64,000 nucleotides of DNA from an uncultured Alphaproteobacteria bacterium (GCA_902575065.1 CACGPU010000004.1:39767-103766); one strand, 5' to 3'. Numbered from the stretch's first letter, positions 18,720 to 28,805 are shown. Numbers and translations are program-made. The notes: generated from the sequence alone by a model not told the origin.

Positions 18720-19736
18720 CTATAAATTACACACTTGAGCCGTTGTCTCAAGCATTCTATTTGAAAATCCCCACTCGTTATCATACCAAGTCAACACTCT
18801 ACCAAAATTTTCTGATACCGTTGTTGTTTCACTTAGATCTAAAATAGAGCTCCTAGCGTCATGATTATAATCACTTGATACCTTAGGGTCTTTATCTACA
18901 CCTAAAATTCCTTTAAGTGAGCTATTTGCATATTCTTGAAACTTATTATTTAAATTTTCAGTCGAGATATTTTTTTTTGTATTAAATTTAAAATCTACAA
19001 GAGATACATTAGGAGTTGGGACTCTTATCGCAGTACCGTCTAATTTTCCCATTAAATGAGGCAGAACGAGGCCAACAGCTTTTGCTGCACCTGTACTTGT
19101 TGGTATGATGTTACTTGCAGCTGCTCTTGCTCTTCTAAGGTCTTTATGAAATGTGTCTACAGTATTTTGATCTCCTGTATAAGAGTGAATAGTTGTCATG
19201 TATCCACTCTCAATTCCAAACTCTTGATCTATAACAAAAGCTACAGGCGCAAGACAATTAGTTGTACAAGAGGCGTTAGATATTACTTGATGATCAATAT
19301 TAATATTTTTGTTATTAACTCCTTGCACAACCGTTATATCAGCATCAGAGCATGGAGCTGAGACTATAACTTTGCTAGCACCGCTTTCAATATGTGACAT
19401 TGCCTTTTCTTTAGATGCAAAAACACCCGTGCACTCTAAAATAATGTCGACTTTCTTATCTTTCCATTTCAAATCACTAGGGTTTCTTTCAGATGTAACA
19501 GTTACTGTATTTTCACCTATTATGAATTGCTCATTGGAGATTTTATTTATCTCCTTATTGAAAGTCCCGTGAATACTATCATATTTAAGTAAGTGAATAT
19601 TTGAGTCAATATCAGCTAAGTCGTTTATATAACTTATCTCATATTGATCACTAAATTCATTTAATCTTTCCAAAAAAGCCCGGTAAACAAGCCTCCCAAT
19701 TCTACCAAAACCATTAATAGCTACTTTTTTTTTCAT
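18720..19736 (-). CDS. gap: glyceraldehyde-3-phosphate dehydrogenase
   Basis: VAINGFGRIGRLVYRAF, SNASCTTNCLAP, SVIPTSTGAAKAVG-like, WYDNEWGFSNRM. Confidence 0.97.
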   Translation of the reverse strand: MKKKVAINGFGRIGRLVYRAFLERLNEFSDQYEISYINDLADIDSNIHLLKYDSIHGTFNKEINKISNEQFIIGENTVTVTSERNPSDLKWKDKKVDIILECTGVFASKEKAMSHIESGASKVIVSAPCSDADITVVQGVNNKNINIDHQVISNASCTTNCLAPVAFVIDQEFGIESGYMTTIHSYTGDQNTVDTFHKDLRRARAAASNIIPTSTGAAKAVGLVLPHLMGKLDGTAIRVPTPNVSLVDFKFNTKKNISTENLNNKFQEYANSSLKGILGVDKDPKVSSDYNHDARSSILDLSETTTVSENFGRVLTWYDNEWGFSNRMLETTAQVCNL

Positions 19737-21664
19737 TTTGTTTTAATTTTCCTTAATATTTTACTAGATATAGTTTTTACTGTTAAACCAAATTTTTTAA
19801 AAACTTCTTTTCCAGGTGCACTAGCACCAAAATTATCTAATCCAAATATATTTTCATATTTTGTGTACTTATTCCAATACATTGAAGACCCAGCTTCGAT
19901 TACAAAAGTTTCACTAGATTTTGATTTTAATAAATTATTTTTAAAAGTTTTTGACTGCTTTTCAAAAATAGATGTTGATGGCATTGAAATGACTTTTGCA
20001 ATAATACCATCACCTCTAATTCTTATAGCAACGTTGACAGCTAAAGACACTTCTGAACCAGTAGCTATAATAGTAATATCATTATTAATTTTTGGACCAT
20101 ATATAACGTAAGCACCTTTAAATATTTTTGAGTTTAATTTTTTATTTGAAATTTGTGCCAGATTTTGCCTCGAAAGACAGATAAATGAGGGAGCATCATT
20201 AATTTTTAAAGCCTCTCTCCAACATACAATTGTTTCTTTAAGATCGCAGGGTCTGAAAACATAACTATTGGGTATGAGTCTTAACATATTAATATGTTCA
20301 ACAGGTTGATGAGTAGGTCCATCTTCACCTAATCCGATAGAATCGTGTGTGAAAACTTGTATAGGATCAATTTTCATTAGTGCAGCTAAACGAAGACTTG
20401 GCTTCATATAATCAGCAAAACTCAAAAAAGTTCCCGAATATGTTTTATAAATTTTAGTAGCAGCAATACCATTCATTATGGCAGCCATACCATGCTCTCT
20501 TACACCATAATGGATATATTGTCCCACTGTGTTCGTACTATCCATTACGGACATTTTTTTACCTTTGGTATTATTGGAGCCAGTTAAGTCTGCAGAGCCT
20601 CCGAGTATCGGATGATCTTCTTTGAAATAATGTAATATTGCCTCAGAGGATTTTCTAGTAGCCTGATCAGAGTTAAAATCTCTTAAATCTATTTCTATTT
20701 TATTAAATAACTTATCTATATCTTTATTTGATAAATTTGTGTGAGATATTGATTTAGTTTTTTTGTATATTCTTAAATTTTTGGTGGATGAATTCCTCCA
20801 AATTTTTAAAAGTTTATCAGGAATTTGAAAAGGTTTTTCATTCCAAGATAATTTACTTCTCGTTAATTTTACCTCCTCTGGACCTAAGGGCGAGCCATGT
20901 GATGATGCTTTTGCAGATTTATTCGGAGAACCAAATCCAATAGTAGTTTTAAAATTTAACAAACAAGGTACTTTTGATACTTGTGCTTTTTTTAAAAGTT
21001 TATAAATATTTTTATGATCATGACCTTTTCCGCTATGTACCTCCCAATTTACTGATTTAAATCTAAGGTTTGTGTTATCACTAAAAGCTAGGTCTGTAGA
21101 TCCATCGATACTAATTTTGTTGTTGTCGTATATTAGTATCAAATTATTAAGTTTTAAGTGCCCAGCTAGACTTATTGCCTCTTGGCTAATTCCCTCCATT
21201 AAACAACCATCACCACAAAAAACATATACTTTTGGGGCTTTAGTCAATTTTTTCTCTTTTGAAAGCTTTTTAAGAGCTATGGCCATTCCTACTGCATTCG
21301 AAATTCCTTGCCCAAGAGGACCAGTCGTTATTTCTACACCAGCATCTGGTTCATATTCAGGATGTCCCGCTGTGATATATCCCAATTGTCTAAAATTTTT
21401 AATTTGAGAAATTGTCATTTTTTTATAACCGGTGAGGTATAAAAGTGAGTAAAGTAACATCGATCCATGCCCATTCGATAAAACGAATCGATCTCTAAGT
21501 AACCAGTTCGGATCCTTGGGATTATGAACAAGAAAATCGTGAAAGAGCACTGTGGCAATGTCAGCCATTCCCATCGGCATACCAGGATGACCAGATTTTG
21601 CTTTTTCTACCGCATCAATTGATAAAAATCTGATACAATTCGCTAATTTAGTATAATTTTTCAA
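19733..21664 (-). CDS. tkt: transketolase
   Basis: KSGHPGMPMGMADIATVLF, GPLGQGISNAVGMA, DGPTHQPVEHI motifs. Confidence 0.97.
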   Translation of the reverse strand: MKNYTKLANCIRFLSIDAVEKAKSGHPGMPMGMADIATVLFHDFLVHNPKDPNWLLRDRFVLSNGHGSMLLYSLLYLTGYKKMTISQIKNFRQLGYITAGHPEYEPDAGVEITTGPLGQGISNAVGMAIALKKLSKEKKLTKAPKVYVFCGDGCLMEGISQEAISLAGHLKLNNLILIYDNNKISIDGSTDLAFSDNTNLRFKSVNWEVHSGKGHDHKNIYKLLKKAQVSKVPCLLNFKTTIGFGSPNKSAKASSHGSPLGPEEVKLTRSKLSWNEKPFQIPDKLLKIWRNSSTKNLRIYKKTKSISHTNLSNKDIDKLFNKIEIDLRDFNSDQATRKSSEAILHYFKEDHPILGGSADLTGSNNTKGKKMSVMDSTNTVGQYIHYGVREHGMAAIMNGIAATKIYKTYSGTFLSFADYMKPSLRLAALMKIDPIQVFTHDSIGLGEDGPTHQPVEHINMLRLIPNSYVFRPCDLKETIVCWREALKINDAPSFICLSRQNLAQISNKKLNSKIFKGAYVIYGPKINNDITIIATGSEVSLAVNVAIRIRGDGIIAKVISMPSTSIFEKQSKTFKNNLLKSKSSETFVIEAGSSMYWNKYTKYENIFGLDNFGASAPGKEVFKKFGLTVKTISSKILRKIKTK

Positions 21665-21699
21665 TGGAATAACTTTTCTTTATAACTAATAATTAATGT

Positions 21700-21960
21700 A
21701 TGAACGAATTTCAACAACAAATACTTCAAAAAATCGACCAAATTGCAACAAAACTCCAGAATTATAAAACTAATAATCAAGAATTAATAAATGAGAAACA
21801 AGAATTAAAAGCCAAGTTAGAATATTTAGAAAGAAGAGAGTTAGAATTAGTAACCGAATTAGAAAATAACAAATCAGAGTTATCTGAAAAATCTCAAATT
21901 ATCGATCAAGCAACTAATAAAATTGAGGAATTATTGGGCTCAATAGATATAGATGGCTAA
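21700..21960 (+). CDS. small coiled-coil protein (DUF4164-like)
   Basis: 86 aa heptad-rich protein immediately upstream of zapA and divergent from tkt, the usual DUF4164 position in alphaproteobacteria. Confidence 0.6.
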   Translation: MNEFQQQILQKIDQIATKLQNYKTNNQELINEKQELKAKLEYLERRELELVTELENNKSELSEKSQIIDQATNKIEELLGSIDIDG

Positions 21961-22285
21961 TTTAACTCTAACAATTGGAGGGAGACCACTAAAAGTACAA
22001 TGCTCCGATGATAATGTTGAAACAGTAAAAGAGATAGCTTCCTCAATTAGTAAACTTATTGAAGATGAGAAAAAAGAGAATGTACCTTTTTTAACATCGA
22101 CACTTATTGCCTATCTTAAATCCATGGAAGATGTTTTAAAAAAACAAAAAATATTGCAAGACTCATTGAATAAGAAATTATTTTATGAGAGTCGTATTCA
22201 AGAATTACAAAATGAAAATAATCATTTAAAATCTGACATTGAGCAAATTTTCAAAAAACTAAATGATAATATAATCATTGAATAA
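21953..22285 (+). CDS. zapA: cell division protein ZapA
   Basis: LTIGGRPLKVQCSDDNVETVKEIASSISKLIEDEK plus C-terminal coiled coil. Confidence 0.88.
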   Translation: MANLTLTIGGRPLKVQCSDDNVETVKEIASSISKLIEDEKKENVPFLTSTLIAYLKSMEDVLKKQKILQDSLNKKLFYESRIQELQNENNHLKSDIEQIFKKLNDNIIIE

Positions 22286-22841
22286 AAAACAAATTCGAAA
22301 ACATCACCTGGACCTAAGAATGCAACTAGGCACTTCAGATTTAAATATTTTTTCTAATATAATAAATTCAAAAATATTAGATTTAATTGAAAAAATTAAT
22401 CCAAATAGTTCTGTTGGTTTATTTTATCCATATAAGAATGAAGTTGATGTATTGAGAATTTCTAGTGATTTAATAAATAAAAATATCAAATGTTCACTTC
22501 CCAAAGTAATATCAAAAGGGTCCTCATTAAAGTATTTTGAATACAACCCTTATAGTCCAAATTTAGAAAAAGGTTTCAGCGGTATTATGGAACCTAAGGG
22601 TGAAAAGACATTAGATCCTGATATAATTATTGCATCATGCTCCGCATTTAACGAACAAGGTTTTAGAGTAGGCTATGGAGGTGGTTTTTTTGACAGAACT
22701 ATTGAAGAATTGAGAAAAAAAGGAAATTTAAAAACTATTCTAGCTGCTTTTGAAATTCAAAAAACCAACTACAATTTTCAGGAGAGTTTTGACCAAAAAG
22801 TAGATTACATTTGTTCAGAACAAAAAATCTATTCTTTATGA
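22278..22841 (+). CDS. 5-formyltetrahydrofolate cyclo-ligase
   Basis: GLFYPYKNEVDV, AFNEQGFRVGYGGGFFDRTIEEL motif. Confidence 0.93.
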   Translation: MNKKQIRKHHLDLRMQLGTSDLNIFSNIINSKILDLIEKINPNSSVGLFYPYKNEVDVLRISSDLINKNIKCSLPKVISKGSSLKYFEYNPYSPNLEKGFSGIMEPKGEKTLDPDIIIASCSAFNEQGFRVGYGGGFFDRTIEELRKKGNLKTILAAFEIQKTNYNFQESFDQKVDYICSEQKIYSL

Positions 22842-23653
22842 ATTTTTTGGTGATAGGAGATGTTGTTGGAAGGTCAGGTAGAACAGCTCTTAAAGAAAAT
22901 TTAAAAAAGATACAAGATCAATTTAATATCAGCTTTACAATAATTAATGCTGAAAATTCAGCTGGTGGTTATGGACTTACAGGAAAAATATATGAAGAGC
23001 TTATAAGTTGGGGAGCTGATGCTATCACTTTAGGAAATCATGCTTGGAAACAAAAAGAGATCATAGAATATATGGATCAAAACCCAGATCATAATATTAT
23101 CAGACCTTTAAATTTCGAAGTTGGATCTCCTGGTAGGGGGTTTAAAATTTTCACACATGAAAATGGAAAAAGAATATTGGTAAGTCAAGTTCATGGTCAA
23201 ACATTTATCGACCTTCCTTTAAGTAACCCTTTTCATTCTATTGATACACAACTTTTATCTATGATTAATGACCATAAAATAGATTATTCATTTTTAGAAG
23301 TACATGCTGAAGTAACATCTGAAAAAAATGGTATAGCTCAAAATTATGATGGAAAATTTACAGCAATATATGGGACTCATGTTCATATTCCAACCTCAGA
23401 CGCTAGGGTGTTAGAAAAAGGCACTTGTTTTCAAACAGATATTGGCATGACAGGAGATTATAATTCTGTTATTGGTATGAAAAAAGAAAGCGCAATCAAA
23501 AGAATGAGAACTGGGTCAAACTCTCACAGACTGGAACCTGCAGAGGGATTGGCAACTATTTCTGGAGCGGTCATTACTACAAATTTAGGGGATAAAAATT
23601 CAATTCAATCTATTCAAATAGGTGGTGTTTTGGATAGTAATTTATTATCTTAG
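22838..23653 (+). CDS. ymdB: YmdB family metallophosphoesterase
   Basis: MNFLVIGDVVGRSGRTALKENL, NAENSAGGYGLT, ITLGNHAWKQKEI, GTHVHIPTSDARVL. Confidence 0.92.
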   Translation: MNFLVIGDVVGRSGRTALKENLKKIQDQFNISFTIINAENSAGGYGLTGKIYEELISWGADAITLGNHAWKQKEIIEYMDQNPDHNIIRPLNFEVGSPGRGFKIFTHENGKRILVSQVHGQTFIDLPLSNPFHSIDTQLLSMINDHKIDYSFLEVHAEVTSEKNGIAQNYDGKFTAIYGTHVHIPTSDARVLEKGTCFQTDIGMTGDYNSVIGMKKESAIKRMRTGSNSHRLEPAEGLATISGAVITTNLGDKNSIQSIQIGGVLDSNLLS

Positions 23654-23656
23654 CTC

Positions 23657-24397
23657 ATGGCAGGACATTCAAAATTTAAAAATATTCAATATCGTAAAGG
23701 TGCTCAGGACAAAAAAAGAGCAAAACAATTTGCAAAAATTGGAAGAGAAATTCAAATAGCCGTGAAGATTGGAGGAACTGATCCAGAGTCCAATCCAAGA
23801 TTGAGACTAGCAATAACAAATGCTCGAAGTGTAAATATGCCAAAGGATAATGTAGATAGAGCTATTAATAAAAATAATAATGAAGCTTCTGATTATTCAG
23901 AGGTTCGATATGAGGGGTATGGTCCATTTGGAACAGCTTTTATAGTTGAGGCCTTAACAGATAATAAAAATAGAACAGCATCAGAAATTAGATCTATTTT
24001 TTCAAAGAATGGGGGAAATTTGGGGGAGACAGGAAGTGTGAGCTTTAATTTTAATAAAGTAGGAGAAATACAAATCAAAAAAGAAATTGACGATAGTGCA
24101 CTGGAGGATTTACTTGACCATGGCTTAGAGGATTATAATACAGATGACGATGTAACATATCTTTATTCTTCTTTTGAGGAATTAGCATCTTTTGAGAAAA
24201 TTTTAGTAGATAAAAAGTTTGACATTGAAAGTGCAAATATTATCTGGAAGCCAAATTTAACTGTAAAAATTGAAAAAAAGGAAGATCTTGACAAGCTTAT
24301 TAGATTAAATGAAGAGTTAGAGGATAACGATGATGTTCAAAATTGTTTTTCAAATCTTGATTTTGATAGTGAATTACTAGAGGTTAATAATGCCTGA
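23657..24397 (+). CDS. yebC: YebC/PmpR family transcriptional regulator
   Basis: MAGHSKFKNIQYRKGAQDKKRAKQFAKIGREIQIAVK, MPKDNVDRAI, NRTASEIRSIFSKNGGNLGETGSVSFNF. Confidence 0.97.
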   Translation: MAGHSKFKNIQYRKGAQDKKRAKQFAKIGREIQIAVKIGGTDPESNPRLRLAITNARSVNMPKDNVDRAINKNNNEASDYSEVRYEGYGPFGTAFIVEALTDNKNRTASEIRSIFSKNGGNLGETGSVSFNFNKVGEIQIKKEIDDSALEDLLDHGLEDYNTDDDVTYLYSSFEELASFEKILVDKKFDIESANIIWKPNLTVKIEKKEDLDKLIRLNEELEDNDDVQNCFSNLDFDSELLEVNNA

Positions 24398-24713
24398 TAA
24401 AGCTTGGAAAAATAGGGAAAGACTTGTTGCAAAGTTTTTTGGAGGTTTGAGAAATGCTCTTAGTGGGATCAATTCAAAAGTTACTCATTCTGATGTAATT
24501 CACGATAATTTATTCATTGAGTGTAAATTAAGAGCTAAACATACAGCTATTAAATTATGGGATGATACAAAATCTTTAGCAGATAAGGAAAAAAAGACCC
24601 CAGTCATTGCATTATGTGAAAAAAATAGACCTGGTTTTTGGATAATGGTACATTCAGATGATTTTGAGAAGGTCTCTAAAGAACTTAAAAATAAAAATAT
24701 AATTGATGAATAA
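24390..24713 (+). CDS. small PD-(D/E)xK-like nuclease / putative Holliday-junction-resolvase-like protein
   Basis: 107 aa; N-term WKNRERLVAKFFGGLRNALSG then SDVIHDNLFIECKLRAKH (D-X(n)-ExK) and KTPVIALCEKNRPGFWIMVHSDDF; occupies the yebC-tolQ interval. Function inferred from motif pattern. Confidence 0.6.
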   Translation: MPDKAWKNRERLVAKFFGGLRNALSGINSKVTHSDVIHDNLFIECKLRAKHTAIKLWDDTKSLADKEKKTPVIALCEKNRPGFWIMVHSDDFEKVSKELKNKNIIDE

Positions 24714-24719
24714 TAAATA

Positions 24720-25418
24720 ATGGAAGAAGTAGTCAACTTAGCATCCCTTGAAGGTTCGGTAGATTTTTCAATGATGGGAATGTTTTTAAAATCTGACTGG
24801 GTTGTAAAATTTGTAATTATATTGTTAGTTATTTTTTCAATTCAATCTTGGAAGACAATCATTCAAAAAATTTTATTAATAAATAAACTTAAAAAAATAT
24901 CAAAAAAATTTGAAAACCATTTTTGGTCTGGGGTGTCTTTAGATGAGCTATACAAACAAATTGACGAATTTGATCAAGAAAGTTTCTCAAATATATTTAG
25001 AAATATTATGAATGAATACGAAAAATCTCGAATTCAGAAAAATAAAATAGACTCAGCTTTCATTCAAAGACTTTATACCTCTCTTGATTTAAGTATTGCT
25101 GTTGAAGATACAAATTTAAATAAAGGATTGTCTTTTTTGGCTTCCTCTGGATCTGTAGCACCTTTTATAGGATTATTTGGTACAGTTTGGGGAATTATGA
25201 ACAGTTTTCAAGCAATAGCAATTGCTCAAAATACTAATCTCGCTGTAGTTGCACCCGGTATTGCAGAGGCTTTATTTGTAACCGCTTTAGGTCTTTTCGT
25301 TGCTATTCCCTCAACCGCATACTACAACCTCATTACCTCAAAAATCGATAACTATTTGTCAGAGGCTGAGAGTTTTGGGAAGGATTTAGTTAATATAATT
25401 TCACGCCAAGTTAAATAA
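24720..25418 (+). CDS. tolQ: Tol-Pal system protein TolQ
   Basis: SSGSVAPFIGLFGTVWGIMNSFQAIA, IAEALFVTALGLFVAIPSTAYYN. Confidence 0.95.
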   Translation: MEEVVNLASLEGSVDFSMMGMFLKSDWVVKFVIILLVIFSIQSWKTIIQKILLINKLKKISKKFENHFWSGVSLDELYKQIDEFDQESFSNIFRNIMNEYEKSRIQKNKIDSAFIQRLYTSLDLSIAVEDTNLNKGLSFLASSGSVAPFIGLFGTVWGIMNSFQAIAIAQNTNLAVVAPGIAEALFVTALGLFVAIPSTAYYNLITSKIDNYLSEAESFGKDLVNIISRQVK

Positions 25419-25422
25419 TTAT

Positions 25423-25818
25423 ATGAGAAAAAAACATCGACCTGTTTCTAGTATAAATGTTACTCCGATGGTTGATGTAATGTTGGTTTTACTTATTGTG
25501 TTTATGGTCACAGCTCCCCTTCTAACTGTAGGTGTTCCAGTTAATTTGCCAAAAGTTGAGGCTAACTCTTTAGATGCACAAAAGGAACCACTTGAAATCT
25601 CAATTAATGAAAATAATGAAATTTACTTAGGTGAAGAATTAATACCCTTTGATGAGTTAATATTGAAAGTTAAAACTATTGCAGGCTCAAATACTGACAT
25701 AAGAATTTTTTTAAGAGCTGATACCACAATTAATTACGGAGAGGTAATGAAGGTTCTTGGTGCTCTGAACACATCAGGTTTTTTAAAAATTGCTCTTGTG
25801 ACGAAAAAACCAAGTTAA
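25423..25818 (+). CDS. tolR: Tol-Pal system protein TolR (ExbD family)
   Basis: SSINVTPMVDVMLVLLIVFMVTAPLLTVGVPVNLPK. Confidence 0.95.
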   Translation: MRKKHRPVSSINVTPMVDVMLVLLIVFMVTAPLLTVGVPVNLPKVEANSLDAQKEPLEISINENNEIYLGEELIPFDELILKVKTIAGSNTDIRIFLRADTTINYGEVMKVLGALNTSGFLKIALVTKKPS

Positions 25819-26823
25819 GTGTCTACTATTTCACTATTTAATCCTTTTAGAAACTTAATCTTATTCATTGAAAATTTCAGTTACAAAAAAAGTGATTTTT
25901 ATTTCCAAATATTTTCTTTTTTATTACATCTTTTAATTTTAATACCGATGATAAATTTTACTTTTGAAAAAAAAATCAGTGATATTCCAATGATTTTACC
26001 AGTTGAAATGTTCATTATTGAAGAAGAGACAGCCGCACCTGAATTTGTTGAGGAGATAAGTGAAATTGTTCCAACATTTCAAGAAGAGACCCCAAAACAA
26101 AATGAAACTAAGGCCATAGAACCAGATATAAAAGAAATAGCATCTCAAGATTCAATTGATCCATTAATTCAGGATACTAATGAAGAGGTATTAGTTGATA
26201 ATTCTGCAGACAAAACGAATGAATTTATCATTGATGAGAAAGTAAAACCTGAAATTAAAAAACCAGAAGAGGAGACACCGCCACCGATAGAAAATGATTT
26301 TGAGATTAAATTAAAACAAAAACCTGAACCTAAAGAAATACCTGAACCCAAAAAAGATATTGAGATTGTTGTTAAGAAAAAGCCTGTAAAGAAAACTTTT
26401 AATGTTAGTACTGTATTAAAAGATTTAGAAAATCAAGATAAGGAATTTAAAAAAGAGCAGGAAGCATCTGAAGTCAAACAAGAGGAAGTTTTTACAGAAA
26501 AAGTTGGACCAACAATGACTATTTCAGAAATTGACTTATTAAGACAACAATTACATGGCTGTTTAAATCTTAATGTTGGTGTCGCAAATTTAAAAGAAAT
26601 AAAACCTGTCATTTACATAGAAGTTAACCCTGATCGAACTGTAAAAAATTCTAAAGTAGTCAATAAAGAGAAATTAAATGATCCATCATTTAGAACTGCT
26701 GCTGAAGCTGCAATGAGAGCAGTAAATAATCCAGATTGTAGCCCTCTTTTATTACCTGCAGATAAATATGAACAGTGGAAAGAAATTAACTTTACTTTTG
26801 ATTTCAGCTGGATGTTTGATTAA
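25819..26823 (+). CDS. tolA: TolA-like protein
   Basis: Single N-terminal TM, long acidic/Pro/Lys-rich linker, C-terminal domain; between tolR and tolB; GTG start. Confidence 0.82.
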   Translation: MSTISLFNPFRNLILFIENFSYKKSDFYFQIFSFLLHLLILIPMINFTFEKKISDIPMILPVEMFIIEEETAAPEFVEEISEIVPTFQEETPKQNETKAIEPDIKEIASQDSIDPLIQDTNEEVLVDNSADKTNEFIIDEKVKPEIKKPEEETPPPIENDFEIKLKQKPEPKEIPEPKKDIEIVVKKKPVKKTFNVSTVLKDLENQDKEFKKEQEASEVKQEEVFTEKVGPTMTISEIDLLRQQLHGCLNLNVGVANLKEIKPVIYIEVNPDRTVKNSKVVNKEKLNDPSFRTAAEAAMRAVNNPDCSPLLLPADKYEQWKEINFTFDFSWMFD

Positions 26824-26868
26824 TAAAAATTTAAGATAAGTATTGAGTAATCGGCTACAAATATTCTT

Positions 26869-28188
26869 ATGATTAAAAAAATTATAATAATTTTGTTTTT
26901 TTCACTTAATGCAAACGCTGCTTTAGAGGTAACCATTGCACAAGGTAAAGTTGAACCTACTCCCATAGCTATAACCCAAATTTTTGGTGCTGACTCAGAC
27001 ACAGCTAGATACGGAAACACACTTAGACAAATTATTTCAAATAATCTAACTAATTCTGGACTTTTTTACACTGTAAATGAAGATCTTTATATTCAATCTG
27101 ACAATTTAGTTGAAAAAGTCCCACGTTTTGAAGACTGGAAATTAATCAAAGCACAATTTTTATTAAGTGCAGATGTCAGTAAAACTGACAAAGGGATTAG
27201 ACTACGAATGAGGCTTTATGATGTCTTTAATGCAAAAGAAATAGAAAAATTACAACTAACTATACCAGATGAAAATTTGATAAGAAGAGTGGGCCATACA
27301 GTAAGCGACATTGTTTATGAAAGGATTACTGGTGAAACTGGTTATTTTGATACTAGGATTGTTTATGTTTCTGAAATTGGTCCGCTAGACCAAAGAGTAA
27401 AAAGACTAGCAATCATGGACCAAGATGGACATATAGATAGTCATCAATTTTTAACAGATGGTAAAAATTTGGTGTTAACTCCACGCTTCGCACCAAATAA
27501 ACAATTAATAACATATATGGAATACAAAAATAATCTTCCGAGAGTTTATATTTACAATCTTAAAACAGGTGAAAGAGAAATTGTTGGAGATTTTCCTGGT
27601 ATGACTTTTGCACCAAGATTTTCACCAGATAGCCAAAGTGTAGTAATGTCTTTTTCAGACCCTAACGATGCAGCAAATTCTGAAATATATCTAATGGATT
27701 TAAACACTCGATCCCGCACACCATTAACAAATGACTCTGGAATTGATACATCACCCTCTTTCTCACCCGATGGAGAAAAAATTGTTTTTAATTCTGATCG
27801 TGGTGGAAGCCCCCAATTATTCATTATGGATAAAAATGGAGATAACATAAAAAGAATTTCAAAAGGTAGAGGTGTATATGGTAATCCAGTTTGGTCACCA
27901 AGAGGTGACTTGATAGCTTTTACTAAGTTAACCCAGGGTAATTTCCATATAGGTGTTATGGATATAAATGGAAATAATGAAAGAGTGATTGTGAGAGATT
28001 TTGCTTTAGAGTCACCCGCTTGGTCCCCAAATGGTAGATATTTGATATTTCATCGACAAAAAAGGTCAAATCTTGATGGCACAGGTGGGGAAGTAACAAT
28101 TCATTTTATTGATATTACTGGATACAATGAGAGGGTTATTCCAACTCCAAGGGATGGAAGTGACCCTGCTTGGTCACCTTTGTTGTGA
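26869..28188 (+). CDS. tolB: Tol-Pal system beta-propeller protein TolB
   Basis: Repeated SPDGEKIVFNSDRGG / SPRGDLIAFTK / SPNGRYLIFHRQ WD-like repeats; signal peptide. Confidence 0.95.
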   Translation: MIKKIIIILFFSLNANAALEVTIAQGKVEPTPIAITQIFGADSDTARYGNTLRQIISNNLTNSGLFYTVNEDLYIQSDNLVEKVPRFEDWKLIKAQFLLSADVSKTDKGIRLRMRLYDVFNAKEIEKLQLTIPDENLIRRVGHTVSDIVYERITGETGYFDTRIVYVSEIGPLDQRVKRLAIMDQDGHIDSHQFLTDGKNLVLTPRFAPNKQLITYMEYKNNLPRVYIYNLKTGEREIVGDFPGMTFAPRFSPDSQSVVMSFSDPNDAANSEIYLMDLNTRSRTPLTNDSGIDTSPSFSPDGEKIVFNSDRGGSPQLFIMDKNGDNIKRISKGRGVYGNPVWSPRGDLIAFTKLTQGNFHIGVMDINGNNERVIVRDFALESPAWSPNGRYLIFHRQKRSNLDGTGGEVTIHFIDITGYNERVIPTPRDGSDPAWSPLL

Positions 28189-28310
28189 AAATTCTATGGA
28201 AATCAACAAAATATGATTAATTTGAATAAGAATTATCTTGATTTCCATAAAATTCAGTGTTTATTTACCTTAACTATAGTAAGAATATATTTACGCGGAG
28301 ATTTATAATA

Positions 28311-28805
28311 ATGTTAAAAAAATTGTTTATGCTTATTGTTGCGGGCTTTTTCCTTGCTTCATGTGCTGCTACTAATACCGATCAAGGTGGAGACGTTGAT
28401 GCAGCTTCTGCTAGTGCTAGTTCATCTTCTGGTGGCGAAATTACAGCTGGTACTCAAGAGGATTTAATTGTTAACGTTGGTGACAGAGTTTTCTTTGAAT
28501 TTGATAGTTCAGAACTCACTGTTGATGCTCAAGCAACACTTGATGCACAGGCAGCTTGGTTAATGCAATACCCTGACACTAACATAACTGTTGAAGGTCA
28601 TGCAGATGAAAGAGGTACTCGTGAGTACAACTTAGCTTTAGGAGATAAAAGAGCATTTTCTGTCTATTCTTATCTAGCTCAGGCTGGAGTTGATACTAAT
28701 AGAATGGAATATGTAAGTTGGGGTAAAGAGAGACCTGAAGTCATTGGATCTGATGAAACTGCTTACAGTCAAAATAGACGCGGCGTAACCCTAGTAAGTA
28801 ATTAA
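28311..28805 (+). CDS. pal: peptidoglycan-associated lipoprotein Pal
   Basis: Lipobox LASC; VFFEFDSSELT, VEGHADERGTREYNLALGDKRA; start set at MLKKLFML with upstream GCGGAG. Confidence 0.95.
   Translation: MLKKLFMLIVAGFFLASCAATNTDQGGDVDAASASASSSSGGEITAGTQEDLIVNVGDRVFFEFDSSELTVDAQATLDAQAAWLMQYPDTNITVEGHADERGTREYNLALGDKRAFSVYSYLAQAGVDTNRMEYVSWGKERPEVIGSDETAYSQNRRGVTLVSN

Noticed and set aside
26100-26500. Repetitive Lys/Glu/Pro codons (KPEPKEIPEPKK) as a possible tandem repeat
   Set aside because: This is the low-complexity periplasm-spanning linker of TolA, expected for the family.
28189-28310. tolB-pal intergenic region considered for a promoter or small RNA
   Set aside because: Contains AT-rich pieces such as TTGATT and TATAGT but with non-canonical spacing and no convincing secondary structure; not enough to call.
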